Assembly (NCBI GenBank): GCA_009839975.1
Contig: VXOP01000382.1
Coordinates: 1,383 to 51,275 of the forward strand
Origin: Candidatus Poribacteria bacterium
GTDB taxonomy: Bacteria > Poribacteria > WGA-4E > WGA-3G
Length of the DNA stretch: 49,893 nucleotides
Direction of reading: 5' to 3'
Below the pieces are notes generated by a model. The model ran no database searches, had not been told where the DNA came from, and saw nothing but the letters and a program-made list of their open reading frames with translations. The translations under genes were made by a program, and so were the position numbers. Shown here in pieces: positions 25,716 through 33,921 of this stretch (positions are counted from its first letter, which is position 1; every line of letters starts with the position of its first letter).

Positions 25716-27200
25716 TTACAATCCACACAAAACTTTATGAATTTCAAGCATTGCTAGTGTATCCAGCTTGCAATATTCTTTTAGGTGTTCAATCATATCG
25801 CTTTGTTTACTTTCACTTGTTGTATTAATCATTAGATCCCAGAGAGCTTGTGCTTCCAGACCATCGTGTACAACATCCAGATTTTTGAATGACAACGAAG
25901 GCACTAAAACAGGGAGCACATCCTTGAGAGAATTGGAACCGCAAAAATCAGGATGCATATAATGGTTTTTAAATATGTCTAACTGATCCCAAAGCCTATT
26001 AATGATTGATTCAAGTTCAGAAGAGTATTCAGGAAAAGAGACAGTAAGTTCATTAAGTCTCAACCGTTCAAAAGTGGCATTAAAAACTACTACAGAACCA
26101 GAAGGTGAAATATGGTTAAACAAAGATTCTAACAGAGGTCTCCTTGGATCGGATGTATCGGTATGTAGATATTCGTAATGTGTAGCAGATCCATCCGATT
26201 TCAATACGTGGCAACTATACTGAAACGGAAAGTGTTGGCAAGGACGTACCTCCTCAAACCTTGGGATCGGCGGATTATCCGTTTCGAAATCAAAGAAGTG
26301 AACTGGATACTCTAAATCGGATAAAAGACGTTGCACTGCCGGAATATCAATTACTGGTTGTTCATCTATAACGCTATTGACGTAAGTCCGTTGTTTTTCA
26401 CTCAGGGCAAAATCGTCTGGGACATCCTCAAGACTAAAGATACCTCTTTCTATCAACTCGCCCTTTTTATTCCAACGAAGTCCTGGAATAGTAAAAATGG
26501 ATTTTTGGGGAACATCCATCCAACAATACGTCTCCTTAAAAGGACAAGTATAAGGCTTTTTACACTGATCTCCAATCAAAACCTGTGGTTCATCGTTGCC
26601 ATTGATTATGGTTTTGAATGTTTCGACATTGCTAGGAACATCGCCCATCAACTGATTGACCTGTTCCGTTGCATCCTCAATAATAAACAAATTACCCAAA
26701 TCTGGATAAACACACTCTTTACTATCTATGAGCATCAATTTTGTTTTGGAGATAGATAACCCGTGTCCAGCTAAGACGTACTTTTGGATAGCTAAGTCAT
26801 GTAAGTATTCTACCTTTACTATTCTTGAGTCCTTAACTGTTTGATTGACTGTTGATGCTTTTACTTCAATAATGTTCCACGAGTTTGAATCTTTTTGGAT
26901 AATATCACATCTGACCAGAACATCATTGAAAATGAAAGAAGCTTCGAAAATACAGGAATCGCCACGTTCTATTGCTTCTGCTGTTTGTTCTACAGAAACC
27001 AACGGGTCTATAGCATCAATCAGTACTCCATTAGTAAAGTGGTCACGAGCTAAAATCCCCACTTCTTTACTCTGATCAAATTTTCGTTTTTGCGATATAG
27101 AAGTATCTGCAGCCCTATTTGGGTGTTTCACTTCATTCCATAGGCGTTTATGACATTGTAGACCACTCAAGTACTTTGATTTCGTAAGATAATTTGCCAT
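25716..27200 (-). CDS. DUF2779 protein: Cas4-like Fe-S nuclease plus DEDD exonuclease
   Basis: The 494-aa product has two apparent nuclease modules. The N-terminal one resembles Cas4/AddB: LSGLQCHKRLW (Cys16), VRCDI (Asp99), IIEVKAS (Glu112, Lys114) and three more cysteines at 213, 219 and 226 (CKKPYTCPFKETYC), which with Cys16 could hold a 4Fe-4S cluster. The C-terminal DUF2779 part looks like a DnaQ-type exonuclease: HFFDFETD (Asp304, Glu306), VVFNATFERLRL, WDQLDIF (Asp408) and EYCKLDTLAM (Asp480). The role of DUF2779 proteins is not established to my knowledge; the two modules suggest DNA or RNA end processing. The ATG has GAAGGAG. A miniature element lies 27 bp upstream, so its promoter may be element-derived. 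Confidence 0.82.
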   Translation of the reverse strand: MANYLTKSKYLSGLQCHKRLWNEVKHPNRAADTSISQKRKFDQSKEVGILARDHFTNGVLIDAIDPLVSVEQTAEAIERGDSCIFEASFIFNDVLVRCDIIQKDSNSWNIIEVKASTVNQTVKDSRIVKVEYLHDLAIQKYVLAGHGLSISKTKLMLIDSKECVYPDLGNLFIIEDATEQVNQLMGDVPSNVETFKTIINGNDEPQVLIGDQCKKPYTCPFKETYCWMDVPQKSIFTIPGLRWNKKGELIERGIFSLEDVPDDFALSEKQRTYVNSVIDEQPVIDIPAVQRLLSDLEYPVHFFDFETDNPPIPRFEEVRPCQHFPFQYSCHVLKSDGSATHYEYLHTDTSDPRRPLLESLFNHISPSGSVVVFNATFERLRLNELTVSFPEYSSELESIINRLWDQLDIFKNHYMHPDFCGSNSLKDVLPVLVPSLSFKNLDVVHDGLEAQALWDLMINTTSESKQSDMIEHLKEYCKLDTLAMLEIHKVLCGL

Positions 27201-27227
27201 TGTTATTCTCCTTCATTATTTTGCACA

Positions 27228-27433
27228 ATAAGTCGTTTTGGAATTGAGAAATTTGACATTTACTGTCAAAAGGGCATCGCTTCCTTATCTGGTAAGCATT
27301 TAGAACAATGAACATAGCGTCCTTAAAAAAATAAAGAATATCCTTGTTGTGAGAATCAGATTAGGCAATACCACTTATGTTTACTGGGTTAATACCGCTA
27401 TTTAGATATTTTCTCAAGTCCAAAACGACTTAT
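27228..27433. mobile_element. Putative MITE, 206 bp with 24-bp terminal inverted repeats
   Basis: The left end begins ATAAGTCGTTTTGGAATTG, and the right end, read on the other strand, ATAAGTCGTTTTGGACTTG. The arms 27228-27251 and 27410-27433 match at 23 of 24 positions. The interior (158 bp) is non-coding and holds a perfect hairpin TTGACA-tttac-TGTCAA just inside the left arm. TA lies at both tips, compatible with TA-targeting transposition. No transposase is present. Confidence 0.6.
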
Positions 27434-27480
27434 ACCGTTAAAGTTTAATACGTTATGATGTATTTTTGCAAATCTTTAAT

Positions 27481-27540
27481 GAAGTTTACATTACCAAAGA
27501 ATTCATCAAAAACAGGATGTTTTATGATCTGCTGTGCCTA
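27481..27540 (-). pseudogene. Internal fragment of a type ISP-like restriction gene
   Basis: The minus strand reads AQQIIKHPVFDEFFGNVNF, which parallels AQHIITRPVFEALFDNYDF of the intact enzyme (around residue 765). The DNA also aligns with about 30460-30420. Flanks on both sides are not homologous, and a stop follows, so this is debris of a divergent homologue. Confidence 0.6.
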
Positions 27541-27679
27541 CGTACTAATTGTGTTTTGGCGCGTTAAAGCATCGTGAAGTATACCTCTCAACGTTGTGTG
27601 GAAAGAAATAAATGTGAAGTGCAACGTTATCAGGATGCAGTAGCAAGTTTGTGATGTTGTTAACAATTCTGTTGTAGAC

Positions 27680-27920
27680 TCATTCCATGATGTTTGAAGT
27701 TATCCACCTCATATAATCTCTTTCTGTAGAAACTTCCCGCCAATTATCTTCGATTGTGTATCCATCAGTTAGAATGATTGGGTTGAAACGCCGATCTACA
27801 ATCCCTATTGTAATTTATTATTTTATTGATTATCTCAATGCTGTCCCGTGAAGGACTCACAAGGAACACAATCCGCATCGGACGTATGTCTATGTAAATG
27901 GAATATGGATTAGTAAACAT
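27680..27920 (-). pseudogene. Frameshifted remnant of an unidentified gene
   Basis: From an ATG at 27920, one frame reads SIYIDIRPMRIVFLVSPSRD and SIEIINKIINYN. A second frame then gives GIVDRRFNPIILTDGYTIED and NWREVSTERDYMRWITSN, ending at a TGA at 27680. The join lies around 27800. The text looks like real protein interrupted by an indel. I cannot name the family. It probably belongs to an earlier content of the island. Confidence 0.45.
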
Positions 27921-27955
27921 AATGTTAGTTGAGTTTCTCCAACAGATGTACCGTT

Positions 27956-30900
27956 TTAATCTGAAGTTATCTCAGCAGGCAGACCATCAATAATCCGAGC
28001 AGATTCCACACTCACATAAACAATACGCTTTATTGCCGTAACCAAATCACGCGGATCAGCAAACCAACCGTTTGGGTCATTAACAATGCCACTATCTTTG
28101 TCTGTTTTGATATAATACCTGTCAATGAACCACTCCAGCGGTGTTCTACCATTGACAACATATCCCGATGAGTCTTTCGGAATATTTGTTATGCGGACAT
28201 TATCATTGATGGCAAAGATTCTTTTCTGATCATCAATAAACTTCATTGATCTTTCAGTTAGCAGGAAAAGGTTCGGGTCAGCATGTTCAATATCAGTTGG
28301 TGGTGATTTCATATTGGGATACTCAACGCTAAGTGGGTGTTGTTCACACGTCTCATAGTTGAGGTGGAGTTCTGCTAATTTATATCCTGCTTCAGCGAAA
28401 GCAGTGAAGTCTGGTGCATAAGGGATACGCGGGAGCATCTTTGATAAGTCGTTTGCAAACTGTTCTCGGTAACTGGGGGCATGGAGAATGCCGTAGACAT
28501 AATAAAAGATGTCGTCTTTGGTGATTGTATCATCACTGTAATGTTCTTGGAATGCCTTTAGTGCTGTGTCTGAGATGTTGTCAATACGATCAGGTGAGTC
28601 GTCAACATCAAGAAGGGTTTCTGATGCGTCTTGCTTATCCGATGATTTTGGATATTGCCACCGTGGGAAGCATTGAGCTCCTGCTTCATTGAAATTGAGA
28701 TCTGGCATTGTATCAGTCATTAGAACAGAATATTGATTTTTCCAACTTTTGCCGGGAACACAAATCACACGGTTTTCGTCAGAAATGTCAAAGAAAATTT
28801 GTCCCATGTTTTCTTGTGCAAAGGCATAATCAGCATAGCAATTAATACCAATAAATGGACGATACATGACCTTTCGGATGTAGTCTTCTTTGAATTCAAC
28901 CAATTTCTTGCGTTCCAGTTTCTTCTTGAGATCTGCACCCCACTTAATATGTGAGTTGTGCAGTAGAGTTACTTCATCCACAGTAAGTTCAGGATTTTCA
29001 TCAAGTTCAGCAATTGCATTGAGGTAGTCTTGTGTCATCCGTTTCGCGTTTTCAGCACAAACATCGTATGAGAAATTGTAGATGTAAACATCCCTACCTG
29101 TTCCGTATCCTCGCGAATACAACCCAAAAATGGCATCATCTTTCTTTCTTGATTTTGCATCCTTCGTACCAAGTGGATAAAACTGACTAAATGCTTCACT
29201 GCGTTGCCCGATCCAATCGTAATGTGTATCAGGTGTAATGGTGTTCCAATCACTGAATCCTGTGATTGACTCTGCCTCATGTAGTGCCTCTAATTTTTCC
29301 TCGCGTGTAAGATAGTCGCCGATGTCACGGTATTGAATTTTACAACCCTTGTATGTCGCGTTTGGATTTTTGACAAGGATTGAAATAGCAACGGGTGCTC
29401 GCGAACCACTACCAAATATTTTGCCTCCTTCTTGACGTGATCGATCTCCTTGGGTGCGCTGATTTCCTCGGAGATGAAGAACGTGGATTGAACTAAACTC
29501 CTCTGCTAAACATGCACGGACTCCTGAATCGGTGTTTCCATCAATCCATGAACCGCTGGTAACAAAGGCAATGATACCCTTTTCACCAATTCTGTCGGAT
29601 GCCCATCGAATCGCCATCTTATAGGTATCGTATAGACTATTCTTATTGTTACCTTGTGAGTACTCAGCATAAGTTCCCTTTATACGTTCTTCAAGTTCAG
29701 GGTAAGGTACGTTTTGATTGTTGTCTGCGGCACTCCTCTGTCCCATTGACCAAGGTGGATTACCAACAATGACTTGGATTGGCAGTTTCTGTTGACGTTC
29801 GGCGCGTTTGTTATTATCTGGCAGCCATTCTTTTGGGAAAAGGGTTGTAACGTCTTTTTTGTTAAGATTGAAGGTGTCGGTTAGGACGATGCCGTTGAAA
29901 GGTTCGTAAGTGCTGTCTTCTCCGCGTCTACCACGGAATGTCTCTTCTATGTTGACGGTGGCGATGTAGTATGCCAACAGGACGATCTCGTTTGCATGGA
30001 GTTCTTCTCGGTATTTGCGTTCAAGGTCGGCATCTTGGATAATATTGGACTGCAGCAGACGTGTGAGAAATATACCGGTACCGGTGAATGGATCCAACAC
30101 ATGCACACCTTCATCGCTAAGACTGCGTCCGAATTCGTCTTGCAATACCTCGTTGGCACTATGGAGTATGAAATCAACTACCTCAATTGGTGTGTAGACA
30201 ATACCGAGACGTTCTACCTCCTTTTTCAAGGCAGTCACGAAAAACTTCTCGTAGAGTTCCAATAGGACGCGTTGACGTGCTTCGCTATTGTCAAGTCCCT
30301 GTGCACGCATTCGGACGCTTTCATAAAACCCTTCCAGATCACGCGTTTCGTTTTCCAGTCCGAATTCGCTAAAATCGTTTTGGAGTTTGTTTAGTGCGTT
30401 TGCTACTGGGTTTCCGGATGCGAAATCGTAGTTATCAAAGAGTGCTTCAAAGACAGGGCGTGTAATAATGTGTTGTGCCATCATATCAATAGCACTCTCA
30501 CGGGTGATTGAGTCGTTGATTGTTCCCATTAACTCGTTGTGGAAATCGTCAAACCACTCTTGTAGTGCGCTGTTTTCAGGATTTTCCAGTAGGTTTTCTA
30601 TCCGTCCGACGAGTCTTTTGAATATATCTGCGACATCTTTTGCCCAACTTTCCCAGTATTTTCTATCACCGCATTTCTCCACTATTTTAGCGTAGATGGC
30701 ATCGGCTGGAATACCGAAAGGCAGCAGTAACTGATCAGGATCTACTGTTCCTTCTCCATATTCACCATCGCCATTTTCATCTTCAAAGATAATAATTTCA
30801 GTCGGTTCGTTGTTAAGGTCAATTTTATTGATTTCGGCATTAAGCCTGTCATCGTGGGAACGGAGTGCGCGGAGGACACCCCACACGGTAGCGAATCTTT

Positions 30901-32782
30901 CGTTATCGTTGAGTGCGTCAACAGGGTCAACACCTGGCGGAATTGCAACAGGCAAAACGATATAACCGTATTCCTTATCGGGTGCCTTACGCATCACGCG
31001 ACCAACTGCCTGCACAATGTCAACGTGTGAGTTGCGCGGTGACATGAACAGCACAGCATCAAGTGCGGGGACATCAATACCTTCGGAGAGGCAGCGTGCA
31101 TTGGATAGGATACGACAAACATCATCTGTATCGCCTTTTAGCCATTCAATTAGTCTTTTTCTATCAAGAGCATTCTTTGTTCCATCAACATGTGCAGTTT
31201 CGCATTTGAAATTGGCTGGACGACTTTCTTCTGGTGTCTCTTCTATAGCACTCTCAATAATGCCATTCCAATGTTTCTCAAGGTTTTGTGATGACCTAAT
31301 GGTGTTTGTGAATGCGATGGCGCGTGTGAGCGGTTTGATTGTGTCGTCATCTGGTGATTTTCTTTCGGGATTCTGCAATGCACGCCAACAGCCGACAATT
31401 TTTGCTGCATCGCTGATGTTTACTTCACTGCCACCATTGCTGAGATAGTTGTGTAGCGTACCCTGCACACGTTGTTCTGACATTGCGAGCACAACGACTT
31501 TGTAATCGGAGAGGAGTTCTTGTGTTACTGCTTTTGAAAATGGGAGTCTGTGAAATTCAGGTCCATAAGTGTTCGGATCGTCCATAGAGAACACGTCAAT
31601 ATCGTGTTTTGCTGCTTTTGTTTTCGCGCCTTGCGTATAGAGGCGAGGTGTTGCTGTCATATAGAGTCGTTTTTTGGCGCGTATACGTTCGGTATCGTGG
31701 ACGAGAACGAAAGGTGAGGTTTTGTCGTCAGGTTTGTCAATACCGGTAGTTCTGTGTCCTTCATCGCACAGAATTAAATCAAACTCAGGTGCTCCTGCCT
31801 CTTGTGCTTCTGCGACTTTCGGAAGTGATTGATAGGTGCAGAATACGACACGCATGCTGTCTTCATCGTCAGTACTGTTAGATCGCTGTAGTGCTTCGGA
31901 GATAACAATTTCATCGGTGGTAACAGGGAATTCCAATTCCATGAGTGTAACGTCTTCATTCGCTTTTCCTGCCTTTGTATCGGAGCATATACCGATGTAG
32001 CGATGTGGAATTGCTTGTTGTTCTGCCCATTCACGCATTGCTTGTGCAAAGAGTCCGATGGATGGGACAAGATATAACACCCGACCCCCGATACCCGCGA
32101 TGTCCTCTGCGATTCGGAGTGCGGTGAAGGTTTTGCCTGTGCCGCATGCCATGATGAGTTTACCACGGTCAGAATCTTTGAATCCGTTGATAACATCATC
32201 AAATGCCTCTTTTTGATGATCCCGTAGGCTGAACGTTTCCAGTTGATAGTTAAGTTGGTCTGGTTCTTGGGAGCTGAGGTTGGGCCACTGGACAGGTCGG
32301 CTTGCGAGGTCTGCAGCACTAATCCGTTGGCATGGGGGTTCTAATCCATCAATGGCTTTTTTTAGGTTGGTAGTCCAACTTTTACCGGTATCTACAAATA
32401 TTCGTGCGGTGAAAGGTTGCCGATTGGATTCTGAGATGAACGTATCAATATCGGATTTTGAGATCCGTTTGTCTTCTGCATAGCATTTGCACTGGATAGC
32501 ACAAATACCGTTATTACGTTCTATTGCGACGAGGTCTATACCGCGATCTACACGGTCAAATCCGGGTTGGTTTTCTGCCCATTCTCCCCATAGATATACT
32601 TCTGAGAATCGTTTTCTATAGAAAGGGTCTTCAAGTAGATATGCTCTTATCAATCGTTCAAAGAGTCTGCCTTTACCGAATTGTGTGTTTACGTTTTGTC
32701 GGATGTAGTTGAGTGCATCGTAGAATCCATTATCTGACTCTTCGTTTGTAATAAATAAAGGGATCTGTATTGCATCCGCCAT
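27956..32782 (-). CDS. Single-chain restriction-modification enzyme, type ISP-like
   Basis: The 1,608-aa product joins nuclease, translocase, methyltransferase and target recognition in one chain, as in type ISP enzymes such as LlaGI/LlaBIII. An Mrr-like PD-(D/E)XK domain is near the N-terminus (GIDLVAIE Asp83, IQCKCY Gln97/Lys99). An SF2 helicase follows: motif I MACGTGKTF (211-219), DEGHR, MTATPRLY and QAVGRVMR. The adenine N6-methyltransferase has DPFTGTGIF (about 897) and VGNPPWSMG (about 1003-1011). The last 450 residues should be the target recognition domain. All motifs look intact, so the enzyme should both modify and cut. It is the only intact restriction gene in the island; decayed relatives lie downstream. 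Confidence 0.88.
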   Translation of the reverse strand: MADAIQIPLFITNEESDNGFYDALNYIRQNVNTQFGKGRLFERLIRAYLLEDPFYRKRFSEVYLWGEWAENQPGFDRVDRGIDLVAIERNNGICAIQCKCYAEDKRISKSDIDTFISESNRQPFTARIFVDTGKSWTTNLKKAIDGLEPPCQRISAADLASRPVQWPNLSSQEPDQLNYQLETFSLRDHQKEAFDDVINGFKDSDRGKLIMACGTGKTFTALRIAEDIAGIGGRVLYLVPSIGLFAQAMREWAEQQAIPHRYIGICSDTKAGKANEDVTLMELEFPVTTDEIVISEALQRSNSTDDEDSMRVVFCTYQSLPKVAEAQEAGAPEFDLILCDEGHRTTGIDKPDDKTSPFVLVHDTERIRAKKRLYMTATPRLYTQGAKTKAAKHDIDVFSMDDPNTYGPEFHRLPFSKAVTQELLSDYKVVVLAMSEQRVQGTLHNYLSNGGSEVNISDAAKIVGCWRALQNPERKSPDDDTIKPLTRAIAFTNTIRSSQNLEKHWNGIIESAIEETPEESRPANFKCETAHVDGTKNALDRKRLIEWLKGDTDDVCRILSNARCLSEGIDVPALDAVLFMSPRNSHVDIVQAVGRVMRKAPDKEYGYIVLPVAIPPGVDPVDALNDNERFATVWGVLRALRSHDDRLNAEINKIDLNNEPTEIIIFEDENGDGEYGEGTVDPDQLLLPFGIPADAIYAKIVEKCGDRKYWESWAKDVADIFKRLVGRIENLLENPENSALQEWFDDFHNELMGTINDSITRESAIDMMAQHIITRPVFEALFDNYDFASGNPVANALNKLQNDFSEFGLENETRDLEGFYESVRMRAQGLDNSEARQRVLLELYEKFFVTALKKEVERLGIVYTPIEVVDFILHSANEVLQDEFGRSLSDEGVHVLDPFTGTGIFLTRLLQSNIIQDADLERKYREELHANEIVLLAYYIATVNIEETFRGRRGEDSTYEPFNGIVLTDTFNLNKKDVTTLFPKEWLPDNNKRAERQQKLPIQVIVGNPPWSMGQRSAADNNQNVPYPELEERIKGTYAEYSQGNNKNSLYDTYKMAIRWASDRIGEKGIIAFVTSGSWIDGNTDSGVRACLAEEFSSIHVLHLRGNQRTQGDRSRQEGGKIFGSGSRAPVAISILVKNPNATYKGCKIQYRDIGDYLTREEKLEALHEAESITGFSDWNTITPDTHYDWIGQRSEAFSQFYPLGTKDAKSRKKDDAIFGLYSRGYGTGRDVYIYNFSYDVCAENAKRMTQDYLNAIAELDENPELTVDEVTLLHNSHIKWGADLKKKLERKKLVEFKEDYIRKVMYRPFIGINCYADYAFAQENMGQIFFDISDENRVICVPGKSWKNQYSVLMTDTMPDLNFNEAGAQCFPRWQYPKSSDKQDASETLLDVDDSPDRIDNISDTALKAFQEHYSDDTITKDDIFYYVYGILHAPSYREQFANDLSKMLPRIPYAPDFTAFAEAGYKLAELHLNYETCEQHPLSVEYPNMKSPPTDIEHADPNLFLLTERSMKFIDDQKRIFAINDNVRITNIPKDSSGYVVNGRTPLEWFIDRYYIKTDKDSGIVNDPNGWFADPRDLVTAIKRIVYVSVESARIIDGLPAEITSD

Positions 32783-32920
32783 AACTATTCTTTTTGTGTT
32801 TATACTGCATTGTCGCGCGATCTTTGTATGTAGTTTATTGGGGGTATGGTTGCCTTGTGAATTTCTGATTTTTTCTCATATTATATCTTATCTTAAGCTG
32901 CAGCGAGTGTCAACGTATTT

Positions 32921-32944
32921 GAGGGGGTGTAAAGTTTTGGTTAC
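32921..32944. repeat. Solo copy of the recA-end repeat arm
   Basis: The sequence GAGGGGGTGTAAAGTTTT followed by GGTTAC matches the complement of 8531-8553 (GAGAGTGTGTAAAGTTTT, GGTTA) with two mismatches. It is a dispersed motif, here without a visible second arm. Confidence 0.45.
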
Positions 32945-33921
32945 TTGACTATTATCCTGTTTATCTGTCCATTTGAACCACCGACAATTATATCACTGTT
33001 CGTGGGATGCACACTCATGGCATAAATCCAGCCATCAATAGCAGGATGCACAGTAACAACCTCAACCGTATCCGGATTTATGATATAGACATGTCCATCG
33101 TTACTGGCTGCAGCAACCATGGAACCATTGTTCAACCACGCCACGTTGAGCAGTGCTGCTTTGACTCTGGCAAACTTCACCATGCGTCCGATACTCGGTT
33201 GCCAAAAACGTACAGTCTGATCGTCACTGACTGAAGCAACCATCGGTAACCCAGAATTGTTGGGACGTAGCGCAAGATCATGCACGCGCATCGTGTGGTT
33301 GTTGAGACTTCTCAGTAACTCGCCAGTTGTTGCATTCCAAACACGGATGTTCTGGTCTATACCTGTACTGACCAGTGTATTGCTATCGTTTAGGAAACAG
33401 AGCGAAGACACACCTTTGGAATGACCTTTAAATACTTGTATCTGTGTCCCTTTCTGTATGTCAAATATGATGATCTGTCTGTCTAAACTGCCTGATGCAA
33501 TTGACGAGGAATCCTGCCAGGATAAGGCAGTAACCGAATCACGATGTCCTTTGAGAACTCGGAGCGATGTGCCTTTTGACCATGATAGTATTTCAACTGT
33601 GCCTTCTACCGAAGGATTACCTCCACCGACAGCCAACAGTTTCCCATCAGGAGAGAATGCGAGATCGTGTATGTTGTGCGCTTTTACCTTTATTGTTCGT
33701 TGAAGTGTGAGCGTCGGATAGTCGTAGATATGCAATCCTGCTTGTGAAGATGCTATGATGGATTTCCCATCCTTTGTTAGTTCAAGAGCAGTTATTGGCG
33801 GCATTATAGAGGGGTGATGCACATCTTCAGAGAATACAGACGGGGTTAAACAGAGGAGAGATATGATAATAAGAATCAGCAGTCTCTGACGTATGGGACT
33901 AATGGTTGGTAACAAATTCAT
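32941..33921 (-). CDS. Exported WD40 repeat protein
   Basis: The 326-aa product carries a signal peptide (LLILIIISLLCLTPSVFSED) and about seven WD40 blades: LAFSPDGKLLAVGG, VTALSWQDSSSIASGSLDRQ, VSSLCFLNDSNTLVSTG, LRPNNSGLPMVASVSDDQ and further ones. It should form one periplasmic propeller. The ATG lies inside the 3' end of the DUF1549/DUF1553 gene (23-bp overlap), so the two are co-translated. In Planctomycetes-type genomes WD40 proteins are commonly coupled to DUF1549/1553 and DUF1501 proteins; the joint function is unknown. The stop codon lies within a repeat motif (32921-32944) also found at recA. Confidence 0.88.
   Translation of the reverse strand: MNLLPTISPIRQRLLILIIISLLCLTPSVFSEDVHHPSIMPPITALELTKDGKSIIASSQAGLHIYDYPTLTLQRTIKVKAHNIHDLAFSPDGKLLAVGGGNPSVEGTVEILSWSKGTSLRVLKGHRDSVTALSWQDSSSIASGSLDRQIIIFDIQKGTQIQVFKGHSKGVSSLCFLNDSNTLVSTGIDQNIRVWNATTGELLRSLNNHTMRVHDLALRPNNSGLPMVASVSDDQTVRFWQPSIGRMVKFARVKAALLNVAWLNNGSMVAAASNDGHVYIINPDTVEVVTVHPAIDGWIYAMSVHPTNSDIIVGGSNGQINRIIVK

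Larger units (their letters stand above)
27201..27955. other. 755-bp gene-free stretch made of an element and gene debris
   Basis: Between the DUF2779 start and the restriction gene stop there is no intact gene. It holds a 206-bp inverted-repeat element (27228-27433), a short internal piece of a restriction gene (27481-27540), about 140 bp in which I see nothing, and a frameshifted remnant (27680-27920). Confidence 0.8.

Noticed and set aside
25716-27200. Cas4 of a CRISPR system
   Set aside because: The N-terminal module is Cas4-like, but there is no repeat array and no cas1 or cas2, and the C-terminal DUF2779 part is not found in Cas4.
30700-30760. Clamp-binding motif QLLLPF in the restriction enzyme
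   Set aside because: It fits QLxLxF loosely, but the match is short and lies in a folded linker; chance is likely.
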